Source: Neisseriaceae bacterium
Lineage (GTDB): Bacteria > Pseudomonadota > Gammaproteobacteria > Burkholderiales > Neisseriaceae
Direction of reading: 5' to 3'
Assembly: GCA_017991555.1 (NCBI GenBank)
Contig: JAGOQM010000007.1
Coordinates: 1-64,000 of the forward strand
Length of the DNA stretch: 64,000 nucleotides
Position 1 is the first letter of the stretch, and every line of letters starts with the position of its first letter. The position numbers were made by a program, and so were the translations under genes. Positions 45,994 to 54,650 of the stretch are shown here, piece after piece. The notes under the pieces are model-generated. The model was not told the DNA's origin and made no database searches. It saw nothing but the letters and a program-made list of their open reading frames with translations.

Positions 45994-46118
45994 GCGTAGT
46001 GGGCTTAATGCGTCAAAAATGGCCATGAGCCGCACGCAAAGCGATTTTTTCATGGGTCTGTCGCCATAATGAGACGAAATTACGCTATTTATATAAAATG
46101 TATGGATTCTTTTTCAAT

Positions 46119-46137
46119 AATAAGTATCATTCCCATT
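46119..46137. promoter_or_regulatory. Fur-box-like site before TonB receptor 2
   Basis: AATAAGTATCATTCCCATT differs at two positions from the site before copy 1. It is flanked by further AT-rich repeats of the same type (AATAAT upstream, CTTATTC downstream). It lies 49 bases before the start codon. Confidence 0.65.
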
Positions 46138-46186
46138 CTTATTCTTGTTACATTTGATTAATTAGACGATTACTATTAGGGGCATC

Positions 46187-48382
46187 ATGGAGATGAAAAG
46201 CATACGCGTTGGCGCATTAACCGTTGTGGCGGCGAGCTTATTGCCAATGGCGGCGTGGGGGCAAACGGGCGGTGAAGCCCAAATTGCCGATGTGGTGGTG
46301 ACCGCATCGGGTTTTGAGCAAAGAGTGAAGAATGCACCGGCGAGCATTACCGTGATTACGGAAGACGAGCTGGCACAAAAAAACTTCACCAGCCTGGCTG
46401 AGGTTTTAAAAGAAGTGCCGGGCGTGGACGTGCGCAATGGCACCGACAAAACCGGTAACTTAAGCGTGGAAATTCGAGGCATGCCGGCCGAATACACGCT
46501 GATTATGATTGATGGCCGTCGCCAAAATACGTCGGGTGACGTGACCCCTAATGGCTTTAGCGGCACCAGCTTTGGCTTTATGCCGCCGCTGTCGGCCATT
46601 AAGCGCATTGAGGTGATTCGTGGGCCGATGTCGACCCTGTACGGTTCTGATGCCATGGGCGGCGTGATCAACATCATCACCAAACCGGTGTCTACCCGTG
46701 AGTGGGGCGGTAATGTGACCGTTCAAACCGAATGGCAGCAGGACAGCGACGCCGCCAACACGCAGTCGATCAACATTCAAACCAGCGGCCCCTTGGTGCA
46801 AGACAAGCTAGGCTTAGAGCTGCGTGGCCGCTTCTTTAACCGCGAATCCTCGACGCGACTCAACCCCAATGCCACCGGCCGCGATCCGCGTCCTGGCCGA
46901 GGTGAGAACCATGACTTTGGGGCCAAGCTGACATGGAATGTCAACGACACCCATACCTTATGGGCCGACGTGGGGACGGCGAAGCAATGGTACGACAACC
47001 GCGACAGCCGCTTGGGCAGCTTAGACACTTATAAAGACGACGGCAGTCCAGACAATATTTCTGGCTATGCCGACAAGTTAGAGTTTCTACGCGAGCAGTA
47101 CGCCATCGGGCACAAGGCCGAATTTGAGGTGGGTGATTGGGAAAGCTATGTGAGCCAAGTACGCACGGAAACCAAGGGCCGAACCTTGCCTGGCGGCAAT
47201 AATCCACAGTTGGGTTATGTGTACAAAGGAGGTGAGGCGCGCCTGTTAAAAAACACCGACACGATTTTCCAAACCAAATTCCGTACCCAGTTAGGGGCGC
47301 ATAACCTGACTGCCGGTCTGGAGTATCAGGACAACAAAACCGAAGATGCGGCGGCCGGTCGGGGGAATACCTTTAAGCAAGATTCTTGGGCAGTATTTGC
47401 TGAAGACAGCTGGCAGTTTTTGCCCAAGTTTAACCTGACCTTGGGTGGCCGTTACGAGGACCATAAGGCCTTTGGCGGTGAGTTTACACCTCGGGCTTAT
47501 TTAACCTGGAATGCCAATGAGCAATGGACCTTTAAAGGGGGCGTCAGCACCGGTTATAAGGTGCCCACGCTGAATGAGCTACACGATGGCATTAATGGGT
47601 TTACGTCGCAAGGGAAAAAGGTCACCTTGGGTAGTCCTAACTTGAAGCCTGAGAAAACCACCAACTATGAGTTGAGTGCCAACTTTACCGAAGGCAGCTT
47701 TGACACCACGGCAACGGTGTTTTTGAATAAGTTTAAAGATAAAATTGCCACCGGCAACAGCGTGCCCAACTGCGGCTATGAAAAAAATCCCAACCTGCCT
47801 GGCTGTATCGACATTGGTGGGTTCCCTGGGCAAGAAGACGTGGGCACCTCGGTGAACATTGATGAAGCCGAGACCAAAGGTTTGGAGCTGGCCAGTAAGT
47901 TTAACATTACGCCAGAATGGTCGGTTAAGGGTACCTACACTTGGTTAAAAACCGAGACTAAATCAGGCGCCAATGAGGGCCATTATTTGGTGAGCAACCC
48001 TCGCCACGCCTTAAATTTGTCGACCAACTATCAGTTCAACGAGCGTTTCAATGGTTGGCTTGAGGCAGAGTACAAGTCGTCGCGTGAACGCTATCAGGGT
48101 GAGGCCAAAAATAATGACGCCATTATTAAAGACTTAACCAATAATAAGTTTAAGGGCTACACGATTGTGAATTTGGGCGTGAATTATCAAATGAACAAAC
48201 AGCTTCGCCTCACCGCGGGCGTGCATAACCTCTTGGACAAGAAGTTTGATAAGCACCGTACCTTTACCAACAGCAATGGTGTGGAAGAGGTTCTGTATGA
48301 ATACTCGATGTCTGGACGCAGCAACAGTGGCACCTATATTGACCGCCGCAAGCTGTGGGTGTCTTTGGGCTACGATTTCTAA
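46187..48382 (+). CDS. TonB-dependent siderophore receptor, CirA/IrgA type (copy 2)
   Basis: A 731-residue outer-membrane receptor, a tandem duplicate of the previous gene with the same order of motifs: VVVTASGFEQ, VLKEVPGVDVRNGT, GPMSTLYGSDAMGG, YIDRRKLWVSLGYDF. The signal peptide ends at AAWGQ. Differences gather in the segments that would be extracellular loops (for example NLPGCIDIGGFPGQEDVGT against NRPGCVSLGGFPNQSTVSQ), which suggests different ligands. AGGGG precedes the ATG at 46187 by four bases; an ATG two codons later is a possible alternative. It has its own Fur-like site and terminator. Confidence 0.9.
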   Translation: MEMKSIRVGALTVVAASLLPMAAWGQTGGEAQIADVVVTASGFEQRVKNAPASITVITEDELAQKNFTSLAEVLKEVPGVDVRNGTDKTGNLSVEIRGMPAEYTLIMIDGRRQNTSGDVTPNGFSGTSFGFMPPLSAIKRIEVIRGPMSTLYGSDAMGGVINIITKPVSTREWGGNVTVQTEWQQDSDAANTQSINIQTSGPLVQDKLGLELRGRFFNRESSTRLNPNATGRDPRPGRGENHDFGAKLTWNVNDTHTLWADVGTAKQWYDNRDSRLGSLDTYKDDGSPDNISGYADKLEFLREQYAIGHKAEFEVGDWESYVSQVRTETKGRTLPGGNNPQLGYVYKGGEARLLKNTDTIFQTKFRTQLGAHNLTAGLEYQDNKTEDAAAGRGNTFKQDSWAVFAEDSWQFLPKFNLTLGGRYEDHKAFGGEFTPRAYLTWNANEQWTFKGGVSTGYKVPTLNELHDGINGFTSQGKKVTLGSPNLKPEKTTNYELSANFTEGSFDTTATVFLNKFKDKIATGNSVPNCGYEKNPNLPGCIDIGGFPGQEDVGTSVNIDEAETKGLELASKFNITPEWSVKGTYTWLKTETKSGANEGHYLVSNPRHALNLSTNYQFNERFNGWLEAEYKSSRERYQGEAKNNDAIIKDLTNNKFKGYTIVNLGVNYQMNKQLRLTAGVHNLLDKKFDKHRTFTNSNGVEEVLYEYSMSGRSNSGTYIDRRKLWVSLGYDF

Positions 48383-48404
48383 TCGGCTGGCTTAAGCCGC
48401 CAAT

Positions 48405-48440
48405 CAAAACGCCATCCGGCTTGTTGCAGGATGGCGTTTT
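48405..48440. terminator. Bidirectional terminator, receptor 2 / DUF1097 operon
   Basis: AAAACGCCATCC (48405-48416) pairs with GGATGGCGTTTT (48428-48439), with A-run and T-run flanks. It serves both converging units. Confidence 0.92.
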
Positions 48441-48469
48441 TGGGTGGATGGGCCGTGCGCTTAGGGTCT

Positions 48470-48952
48470 TTAGGGTTCGGTGAGCCCAAGGCGTTGGCTG
48501 AGGCTGGTGCCGCCTTGATCGCAGGCCCAGCCCAAAAAGGCGCCAGCAATCAATGAGGCGGCCAGCAACGGCCATTGGCCATCGATGGCAAAGTAGCTGT
48601 AGCAGCCAACGAAAATACCGGGCACAAACGACACAAAGTTCACCGCGCCGCACAAGACGATTAGGCCAACAATCACGCCCACGGCGATGCCTGTGGCCAG
48701 ATTGGGGGACAGGAAAGACAGGATGTTGTCGCCGCTCCAGATCATGGCAAAAGCGGTAAAAGAGCCCAGTAGCGTGGTGTATAGCGTCATTTTAATGCCC
48801 GCCAGCTGGTGTTTGCCGCTGGCGAAATAGGCGGTACAGCCAGCAAAACCGGCCCAGATGGACAGGTTTAACAGCGGCGCCACGCCGGCCCAAAGCCCAC
48901 ATAAAAAACCGGTAACCAGTGCCGAAACCACCAGCGGCCAATTGATTTTCAT
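48470..48952 (-). CDS. DUF1097 membrane protein
   Basis: A 160-residue inner-membrane protein with about five hydrophobic helices. WAGFAGCTAYFASGKHQLAG and NFVSFVPGIFVGCYSYFA are the conserved blocks of DUF1097 (E. coli YcdZ is a relative). Its ATG overlaps the stop of the AllH-like gene in the sequence ATGA, so its translation is coupled to that of the enzyme operon. A transport or permease-accessory role for the operon's substrate is a natural guess, but no function is established for the family. Confidence 0.82.
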   Translation of the reverse strand: MKINWPLVVSALVTGFLCGLWAGVAPLLNLSIWAGFAGCTAYFASGKHQLAGIKMTLYTTLLGSFTAFAMIWSGDNILSFLSPNLATGIAVGVIVGLIVLCGAVNFVSFVPGIFVGCYSYFAIDGQWPLLAASLIAGAFLGWACDQGGTSLSQRLGLTEP

Positions 48953-49857
48953 AGTACATCCTTTTCAAAACAAGACAATAATAGGGTGTCGATTAAGCCA
49001 TAGGCGAGGTCGGTTCCAGAGGTGGAACCGGTGTGTAACAGTTGGCCGAGCGCTGCGGCGGCGGCCTGTGGTTGCTGCTGCGCCAGGCTTTGCAGCAGGT
49101 CTAGGAGGCTAGACTTAAAATAGTATTGGCAGGCACAGCCTAAGGCCTGAACGCTGATGGCGTTGGTTTGTGCCGGGGCGTGGCGTTGAATACTGGCCGC
49201 TAAGGCCTGAGTGGCGTCGGCGTGCGGTTGGGTGTAGCGTAAGGCAGCCAAGGCCCCAACCAAATAGTCGTCGCCAGATGGGGTGAGGCCCACGCCCAGG
49301 CCCAGTAGGCCCAGAACCGCTGTGTCGAGGTTGGGCGCCGCCGCCGTTTGCTGGAGGGCTTGACCTAGCGCCTGCGCCTGCTGCCGTAGGCACTGGCCTA
49401 GGGCTTGTTCAAAGGGGGAGGCGTGGGCGGTCGGCACAAAGCTGCCTGGCCGTGCTTGCTGCGTTAACTGCTGTTGGAGAGCAGGGAGGGCCTGTTTTAG
49501 GCTGCTGCGCTGCGCCTCGTCTAAGGACGCGGCGGCAAAATAGTGTGATCGAGCCGGTGGATTGAGGTAAAAAACATAGGCGTCGCTCAAGCGTAAGCTG
49601 TGGGCATCATGCTGAATGGCGGTGCCTAGCCGCTGTTGGAGCGGGCTGAAGTCGATGCCTTGCGTCATGAGGCTTAAGGGTAAGGTATCCGTTTGTTGGT
49701 TGCTGAGGGTTAATAGCGGCAACGAGGGCGCACTGAGGTTGACCGTGTTGGCGAAGGCGCTGTGAATGCGCCAGCGTTCGCTTTGGCGTAAGGTCGATAG
49801 GAATCGATCATCCATGCTCAGTGGCTGAGTCAGAAGGGCATTGGCTTGAGGCAGCAT
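48949..49857 (-). CDS. AllH-like protein (DUF2877)
   Basis: A 302-residue cytoplasmic protein. The family signatures are LGLGVGLTPSGDDYLVGAL (about 190-208) and GSTSGTDLAYGL near the C-terminus. In E. coli the relative YlbF/AllH is encoded with FdrA (AllF) and YlbE (AllG), and the three together have been reported, to my memory, to form oxamate carbamoyltransferase of allantoin fermentation. AAGGAA eight bases upstream supports the start. It lies 23 bases after the AllG-like gene and overlaps the DUF1097 gene by four bases. The segment about 70-170 is rich in Gln and Ala. Confidence 0.82.
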   Translation of the reverse strand: MLPQANALLTQPLSMDDRFLSTLRQSERWRIHSAFANTVNLSAPSLPLLTLSNQQTDTLPLSLMTQGIDFSPLQQRLGTAIQHDAHSLRLSDAYVFYLNPPARSHYFAAASLDEAQRSSLKQALPALQQQLTQQARPGSFVPTAHASPFEQALGQCLRQQAQALGQALQQTAAAPNLDTAVLGLLGLGVGLTPSGDDYLVGALAALRYTQPHADATQALAASIQRHAPAQTNAISVQALGCACQYYFKSSLLDLLQSLAQQQPQAAAAALGQLLHTGSTSGTDLAYGLIDTLLLSCFEKDVL

Positions 49858-49880
49858 GATCGATTCCTTGTCGGTTAAGC

Positions 49881-51299
49881 TTAGGCGATGTCGTTGGCGA
49901 GGGCGATTAAGGCCTGCTCAAAGACTTCGAACGGAGGGTTGGTTAAGCCGGTGCCAATCATGCCCACGCCGGCGTCTTTGTGGGCGATGGCGGTGTTGAT
50001 GATGGGCAAAATGCCCGTGTCCAACACCTTACGGGCATCAATGCCAGAAGCAATGCCGCGGAAGTTCAACAGCGGAATGGTGATGTTGGGGTTGGTCGCG
50101 GTGGTGATCTCCATCATGGTTTTGGAGTAGTTGATGGCGTCGTCGACGGTGCCGCCGACCAGTGGCACAATCGCTGGTGCTGCGGCCATGGCAAACGCCC
50201 CAATGCCGTAGGTTTCGGTAATGGCGCTGTCGCCGATGTCTAGGCCTGCGTCTTCGGGCTTAAAGCCGGCCATCATCGGGCCAATTACTTTTTGAGCGGG
50301 GCCGATGAACCAGTTAAAGCCTTCGAAGTGGCTCAGGCGAATGCCAAATTCCACCCCGTTGCGGCACATGGTGGTCACGATGGTGCTGTATTTAACCCCG
50401 TGGGCGGCGTCCATGGCCGCCTTACACACGGCCATCCAGGTGGGGCCGGTAAAGTAATCGCTGCTTTCAATAAATTCAAACACGGCGATTTTGTCTTCGT
50501 TGCTGAAGTCGGTGCGTAAAATAAACGGGGTCAGCTTTTGCGCCAACAATAAGGTGCCGGCGTTATTGCGGTTGTGGTCTTCGTCCCCCATGTGGATGGC
50601 CTGAGCCAACAGCATGCGTAGGTCAATCTCACCCGCCAGCTTCATGGCTGCGCTGAGCATGGGCCCAAAGACGTCGCGCATCCACACCAGGCGGTCGATG
50701 ACCGATTGGTCGTTGGCGCCCATGCGCAAAATTTTCGCCAATTGCTCAGATAGGTTGGTGTAGGCGACGTTGCCATGGGTTTTGTTTTTGACAATGTGGA
50801 CGTACATCGAGGCCGAGGTCACGCCGGCCATTGAGCCAACAGAATCATGTTCATGACAGGGCGAGAAGATGATTTGGCCAGAGGCCGCCACTTGCTCGGC
50901 TTCGGCAATGTCTTTGGCCAAGCCTTCAAACACAATGGCGCCGGTGATGGCGCCCTTCATGGCGCCACACATGTCGGCCCAGGCAATCGGTGGGCCTGCA
51001 TGAATGATGGTGTTTTTGGTCATGCCCGGCACCACGTCAATGGCGCGTTCGTAGCCCACCAGCACGGGGTGAGCGGTGATGATGCGTTCGACCGCTTCTT
51101 GGTTGGCGGCGTCAATTTTGGCGGCGATGTCTGGGCGCTGTAGTTTATCTAAGGCGGCCGCTAGCTCAGCACTGATGGAGCGCGGTGGCGTCCAGTTGAC
51201 CTGAGTGGTGGCCACGCCCTGAGCGTTTAAGTCATCTAAAAATAATGTGGGGCCAACGTTGATGACGTTGAGCGATTGCTGAAATAGTCCTTGAGCCAT
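49881..51299 (-). CDS. AllG-like protein (DUF1116)
   Basis: A 472-residue cytoplasmic protein. HAGPPIAWADMCGAMKGA, GITGAIVFEG-type Gly-rich stretches, CHEHDSVGSMAGVTSASM, LAQAIHMGDEDHNRN and GDSAITETYGIGAFAM match E. coli YlbE/AllG block by block. It is expected to act with the AllF-like and AllH-like proteins as a transcarbamoylase. It begins six bases after the AllF-like gene. The N-terminal 50 residues link it to the AllF-like region and are longer than in YlbE. The substrate here is not known. Confidence 0.85.
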   Translation of the reverse strand: MAQGLFQQSLNVINVGPTLFLDDLNAQGVATTQVNWTPPRSISAELAAALDKLQRPDIAAKIDAANQEAVERIITAHPVLVGYERAIDVVPGMTKNTIIHAGPPIAWADMCGAMKGAITGAIVFEGLAKDIAEAEQVAASGQIIFSPCHEHDSVGSMAGVTSASMYVHIVKNKTHGNVAYTNLSEQLAKILRMGANDQSVIDRLVWMRDVFGPMLSAAMKLAGEIDLRMLLAQAIHMGDEDHNRNNAGTLLLAQKLTPFILRTDFSNEDKIAVFEFIESSDYFTGPTWMAVCKAAMDAAHGVKYSTIVTTMCRNGVEFGIRLSHFEGFNWFIGPAQKVIGPMMAGFKPEDAGLDIGDSAITETYGIGAFAMAAAPAIVPLVGGTVDDAINYSKTMMEITTATNPNITIPLLNFRGIASGIDARKVLDTGILPIINTAIAHKDAGVGMIGTGLTNPPFEVFEQALIALANDIA

Positions 51300-51305
51300 G
51301 ATGCA

Positions 51306-52841
51306 TTACTCCTTAATTTTTTGGATTAATTGGGCAGCGGCCACGCCAAGGTTGACGGCGCTGTCGACTAAGAGCACGCCAGCGTCTTGCAGGCGCTGCT
51401 GTTGGCGCTGTTTGTTCTGTGGGTCGGCGTCGGTGCCCAATACGTAGGCAATGAGGTTGAGTGGGCGCTTGGCTTCGGCGGCTAGGCGCTGAGCCGTTTC
51501 AATGGCGGGCAGCATGGCGCCGATGGGGTCGGCGTTGGCGCCGTAGCCCAGCTCAAAGTCCAGTAAAATCGTGCCGACTTCGGGGTCTTTGGCTGTCTCA
51601 ACCAGAGCCTGAGCACGGAAGGTGGCGTCGATCATGGGGTGGGGGCGGCCTTGGGTGTAGTCGTCATCACCAAAGTCGATCATGGCGTGGTGATGGGCCG
51701 GTTGGCCAAACCGAATGCGCTCGGTTTCAGGGCCGGCGACGTTAGAATACACCTCGTTACTGACCGCTTTTACGGTGTAAAACACTTCGTCGCAAATGGT
51801 GCCGCCAGCAAATAGGCCGCGGACCCAAGGCGCTGCGTTGGCGCTGGCTTGGCTCACGACGTTGGCAACGGTGGCGGCGCTGGTGTCGGCCGGCGCTTGA
51901 CCCGCAGCCAGCTGTACCGCTAATCTGGCCGCTTCGTGGCTGTGGCGGGCGTAGGTGATGTTGCCTTCGGTGCCGCTGAGGTCGGCGCCAATAAAGCACA
52001 GCACCACCGGCTTGGTGGCGGCTTTGGCTTGGGCAATTATTTTTGCTTGCACGCTGGCTGCGGGCGGTTTAGACAGTAGAATGATGACTTTGGTGGCGTC
52101 GTCGGCCAACAGCATGTTAAAGCCGTCGGTCATCATCATGCCGCCCACGGCTTCGCTGAGGTCGCGCCCGCCCACGCCAATGAGTTGGCTAATGCCTTGG
52201 CCCATGGCGTCGACCTGCACGCTGAGCTCTTCGCTGCCGGTGCCAGAGGCGGCCACCACGCCAATAGGGCCGCGGCGTACTTGGTTGGCAAAGCACAGGC
52301 CGGCGCCATTGATGATGGCGGTGCCGCAGTCGGGGCCCATCACCAGCAAGCCACGTTCGTGGGCCAGCTGTTTGAGGGCGATTTCTTCGTCAACGCTGAC
52401 GTTGTCGCTGAAAATCATCACGTGCTTGTCTTGGCCTAAGGCCTGTTTGGCTTCGGCCGCCACGTATTCGCCAGGGATGGAAAACACCACTAGGTTGGCC
52501 GCTGCCTGTTGCTGGAGGGCCTGTTTCAGGGTGTGAAAGCGATTGCTTTGCTCGGCACCGCCTTGCGCGCTTTGGGCTTGCAGGTCGGCGATTTGGGCAA
52601 AAACGGTTTCGGCATCGGCTTCGGTGGCGGCCTGCACCACAAGGATGAGGTCGGTTTTACCCGCGGCGCGAATGGCGTCGGTGGACAGGCCCACGTTGTC
52701 GATGACCTGCTTGTTCATGTCGGTGCCCATGCCAATCATGGCCTGCTGCACTAACGGTAATTGGTTGACCTTGGTGGACAAGGCCATGAGCGACATTGAG
52801 TCGACATAGGTGTTGGGTTTAATTTCTGCTTTAATATACAT
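51306..52841 (-). CDS. AllF/FdrA-like protein, succinyl-CoA-synthetase-like fold
   Basis: A 511-residue protein with two CoA-ligase-type Rossmann regions: VMGPDCGTAIINGAGLCFAN, GVVAASGTGSEELSVQVDAMG and GVGGRDLSEAVGGMMM in the first half, and LFAGGTICDE and LLDFELGYGANADP in the second. This is the FdrA arrangement. The ATG at 52841 is preceded by AAGGAG at five bases; the GTG two codons earlier overlaps that site and was rejected. First gene of the operon, divergent from the AllS-like regulator. FdrA was first known as a suppressor of FtsH defects; its enzymatic role as AllF is more recent. Confidence 0.87.
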   Translation of the reverse strand: MYIKAEIKPNTYVDSMSLMALSTKVNQLPLVQQAMIGMGTDMNKQVIDNVGLSTDAIRAAGKTDLILVVQAATEADAETVFAQIADLQAQSAQGGAEQSNRFHTLKQALQQQAAANLVVFSIPGEYVAAEAKQALGQDKHVMIFSDNVSVDEEIALKQLAHERGLLVMGPDCGTAIINGAGLCFANQVRRGPIGVVAASGTGSEELSVQVDAMGQGISQLIGVGGRDLSEAVGGMMMTDGFNMLLADDATKVIILLSKPPAASVQAKIIAQAKAATKPVVLCFIGADLSGTEGNITYARHSHEAARLAVQLAAGQAPADTSAATVANVVSQASANAAPWVRGLFAGGTICDEVFYTVKAVSNEVYSNVAGPETERIRFGQPAHHHAMIDFGDDDYTQGRPHPMIDATFRAQALVETAKDPEVGTILLDFELGYGANADPIGAMLPAIETAQRLAAEAKRPLNLIAYVLGTDADPQNKQRQQQRLQDAGVLLVDSAVNLGVAAAQLIQKIKE

Positions 52842-53113
52842 AGCCACTCCTTTTCAGAGTAAGGTGAAATGAACACAATCAATAAGGGTCAGACAAAATC
52901 AGGTTGGTGTGATGATGAGGCTCAGGCCTGCCGCTGGCATGCGGGCCGTGCTGAGGCCGACTAAGGGCGCTGAGGAACGAATCATTTATAAGGGTTAGTT
53001 TGTCTGGGTGGCGGCCATTTGCCTAGATGATTGACTATTACTTGAAGATCTTGGCAATCTGAGTGAAAAATATTCAAGGCACAGGATAAGGCCTTAAAAG
53101 TTAAGGAAAATCA
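52842..53113. promoter_or_regulatory. Divergent control region between AllF-like operon and LysR gene
   Basis: 272 bases that must hold both promoters. GCTGAGG occurs twice as a direct repeat (52950-52956 and 52969-52975), about two helix turns apart. A TTGACT at 53031-53036 could be a -35 for the regulator, though no good -10 follows. A LysR-type site with T-N11-A could not be fixed by eye. Confidence 0.4.
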
Positions 53114-54079
53114 ATGAAATCTATTTTCTCAGAAGATATACTGAAGATTTTTGAACAAGTGGCCGTCACCGGCAGTTTTACCGCCGCCGCTCAGGCCTTG
53201 GGCTTAACCCCTTCGGCGGTGAGCCGCAGCATCAAGCGTATTGAAACCTACTTAGACGCGCCGCTGTTTAACCGGCAGGCGCGGACCGTCACGTTGACCC
53301 GTTCGGGCGAATACCTACTGAAAAAAACCACCATGCTGTTGGGCGAGTTTGAGTCGATTAAGCGCAGCATTGAAAGCATTGATGAAAGCATTGCTTTAAA
53401 AATTAAGCTCTGTATTAATAACCTTTTGCACACGCCCGAGCACACGGCCCAGCTGCTGAGCCATTTGAAACGCCGTTTTCCACTGTGCGAGTTCAGCGTC
53501 AGCACCGAGGTGTACAACGGCGTGTGGGATGCGCTGTTGCATCAGTCGGCCGACGTGGCCATTGGCGCGCCGGGCATCGTCATTGATGGGGGTGGCCTCA
53601 ACTACACCGACATTGGCTACATCGATTGGCAGTTTGTGGTGGCGCCGGACCATCCCTTGGCCTCGGCGCCCGAGCCCATTGCCGAAAGCACCCTGAGGCC
53701 TTACCCCAATGTGTTCATTGCCGACACCGCCGAGAACATCAACAAGCGCGTGGGCTGGCTATTGTATGGGCAAGAAGTGATTAAGGTAACCGACTGGGAA
53801 ACCAAGAAACGCTTGCAGATGTTGGGCACCGGTATTGGTTTTATGCCCACTAGCATGGTGCAGCAAGCGTTGGCCGATGGTCGTTTGGTGGCCAAACGCA
53901 TTAAAAATCCACGCCAGCCGTCGAAGCAGCTGTTGGTGATCAAGCAAGAGCTCAAAGGCGAGTTTAGCTATTGGCTAGAGCAGGCATTTTTACCCGGCGG
54001 CCTGTTGGCCAACCTGTATCAGGATTTGCTTCGACCCGGCGTGGCGGGGGAGACCAGCGTCGAAGCCGTTTCAGACTAG
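53114..54079 (+). CDS. LysR-family transcriptional regulator, AllS-like
   Basis: A 321-residue regulator. The N-terminal winged helix-turn-helix (about 5-65) includes VTGSFTAAAQALGLTPSAVS and a recognition helix with RSIKRIE. The C-terminal co-inducer domain has KLCINNLLHTPEHTAQLL, EVYNGVWDALL, PDHPLASA and ETKKRLQMLGTGIGFMP. These follow, segment by segment as recalled, the E. coli allantoin regulator AllS (VINNLLYNPQAVAQLL, IYMGVWDSLL, ADHPLA, GVGIGFLP). It is divergent from the AllF-AllG-AllH-like operon, which is probably its target. AAGGAAA precedes the start. The co-inducer is unknown. Confidence 0.85.
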   Translation: MKSIFSEDILKIFEQVAVTGSFTAAAQALGLTPSAVSRSIKRIETYLDAPLFNRQARTVTLTRSGEYLLKKTTMLLGEFESIKRSIESIDESIALKIKLCINNLLHTPEHTAQLLSHLKRRFPLCEFSVSTEVYNGVWDALLHQSADVAIGAPGIVIDGGGLNYTDIGYIDWQFVVAPDHPLASAPEPIAESTLRPYPNVFIADTAENINKRVGWLLYGQEVIKVTDWETKKRLQMLGTGIGFMPTSMVQQALADGRLVAKRIKNPRQPSKQLLVIKQELKGEFSYWLEQAFLPGGLLANLYQDLLRPGVAGETSVEAVSD

Positions 54080-54167
54080 ATTGATACTTTATGCTTAAAG
54101 TGTTTTGTTGTACCCTTAATATTTTCCTCTTTGCCGTCGACATCGGGCCAGAAAGCGTTTATCTGTT

Positions 54168-54554
54168 ATGAACACGTATACCTCAAAGCAAAAACAGGCC
54201 CTCATTGGCATTCGCTGTGGCTGGATTGGCGCTTTACTCAGCGTCTTGGCCACCATGACCATTGCGCTGTTGTACAGCCCTTTTTATTGGCTAGACGTGG
54301 TGATCATGGCCATTTTGGGCGTGGGCATCTTTAATAAAAGTCGGGTGGCGGCGTGGTTGCTGTTGGCCTATTTTATGGTGTCCAAAATCATGGTGTGGTC
54401 CGTTTTGGGCGCCGACCTGCTGCGCGACATCGAGGGCTGGTCAAACCTATTCACGGGGCTAATGTTTATCTGCCTGTATGCCGCTGCGGTGTGGGGCACG
54501 ACCCAATGGCAGCGCGAAGCCAAGGCCGCTCAGGGCCGGATAATGCCGTCGTAA
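54168..54554 (+). CDS. Small four-helix membrane protein of unknown function
   Basis: A 128-residue protein with four hydrophobic segments (about 18-38, 40-55, 60-80 and 90-112) separated by short charged loops, and a basic C-terminal tail. An RVAAW motif lies between helices two and three. No family was recognised. The ribosome binding site is weak. It stands between the LysR gene and uvrB on the same strand, with its start 88 bases after the regulator; a link to either is not evident. Confidence 0.62.
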   Translation: MNTYTSKQKQALIGIRCGWIGALLSVLATMTIALLYSPFYWLDVVIMAILGVGIFNKSRVAAWLLLAYFMVSKIMVWSVLGADLLRDIEGWSNLFTGLMFICLYAAAVWGTTQWQREAKAAQGRIMPS

Positions 54555-54650
54555 GCCAATGGATAGGGGCTTGTCTTTATGGCATTTGCCCCCATCTAAC
54601 TTGGAACCTCGTTTCTTTATTTACCCCTTCCAGAATGGTTGTCGTTGCCT

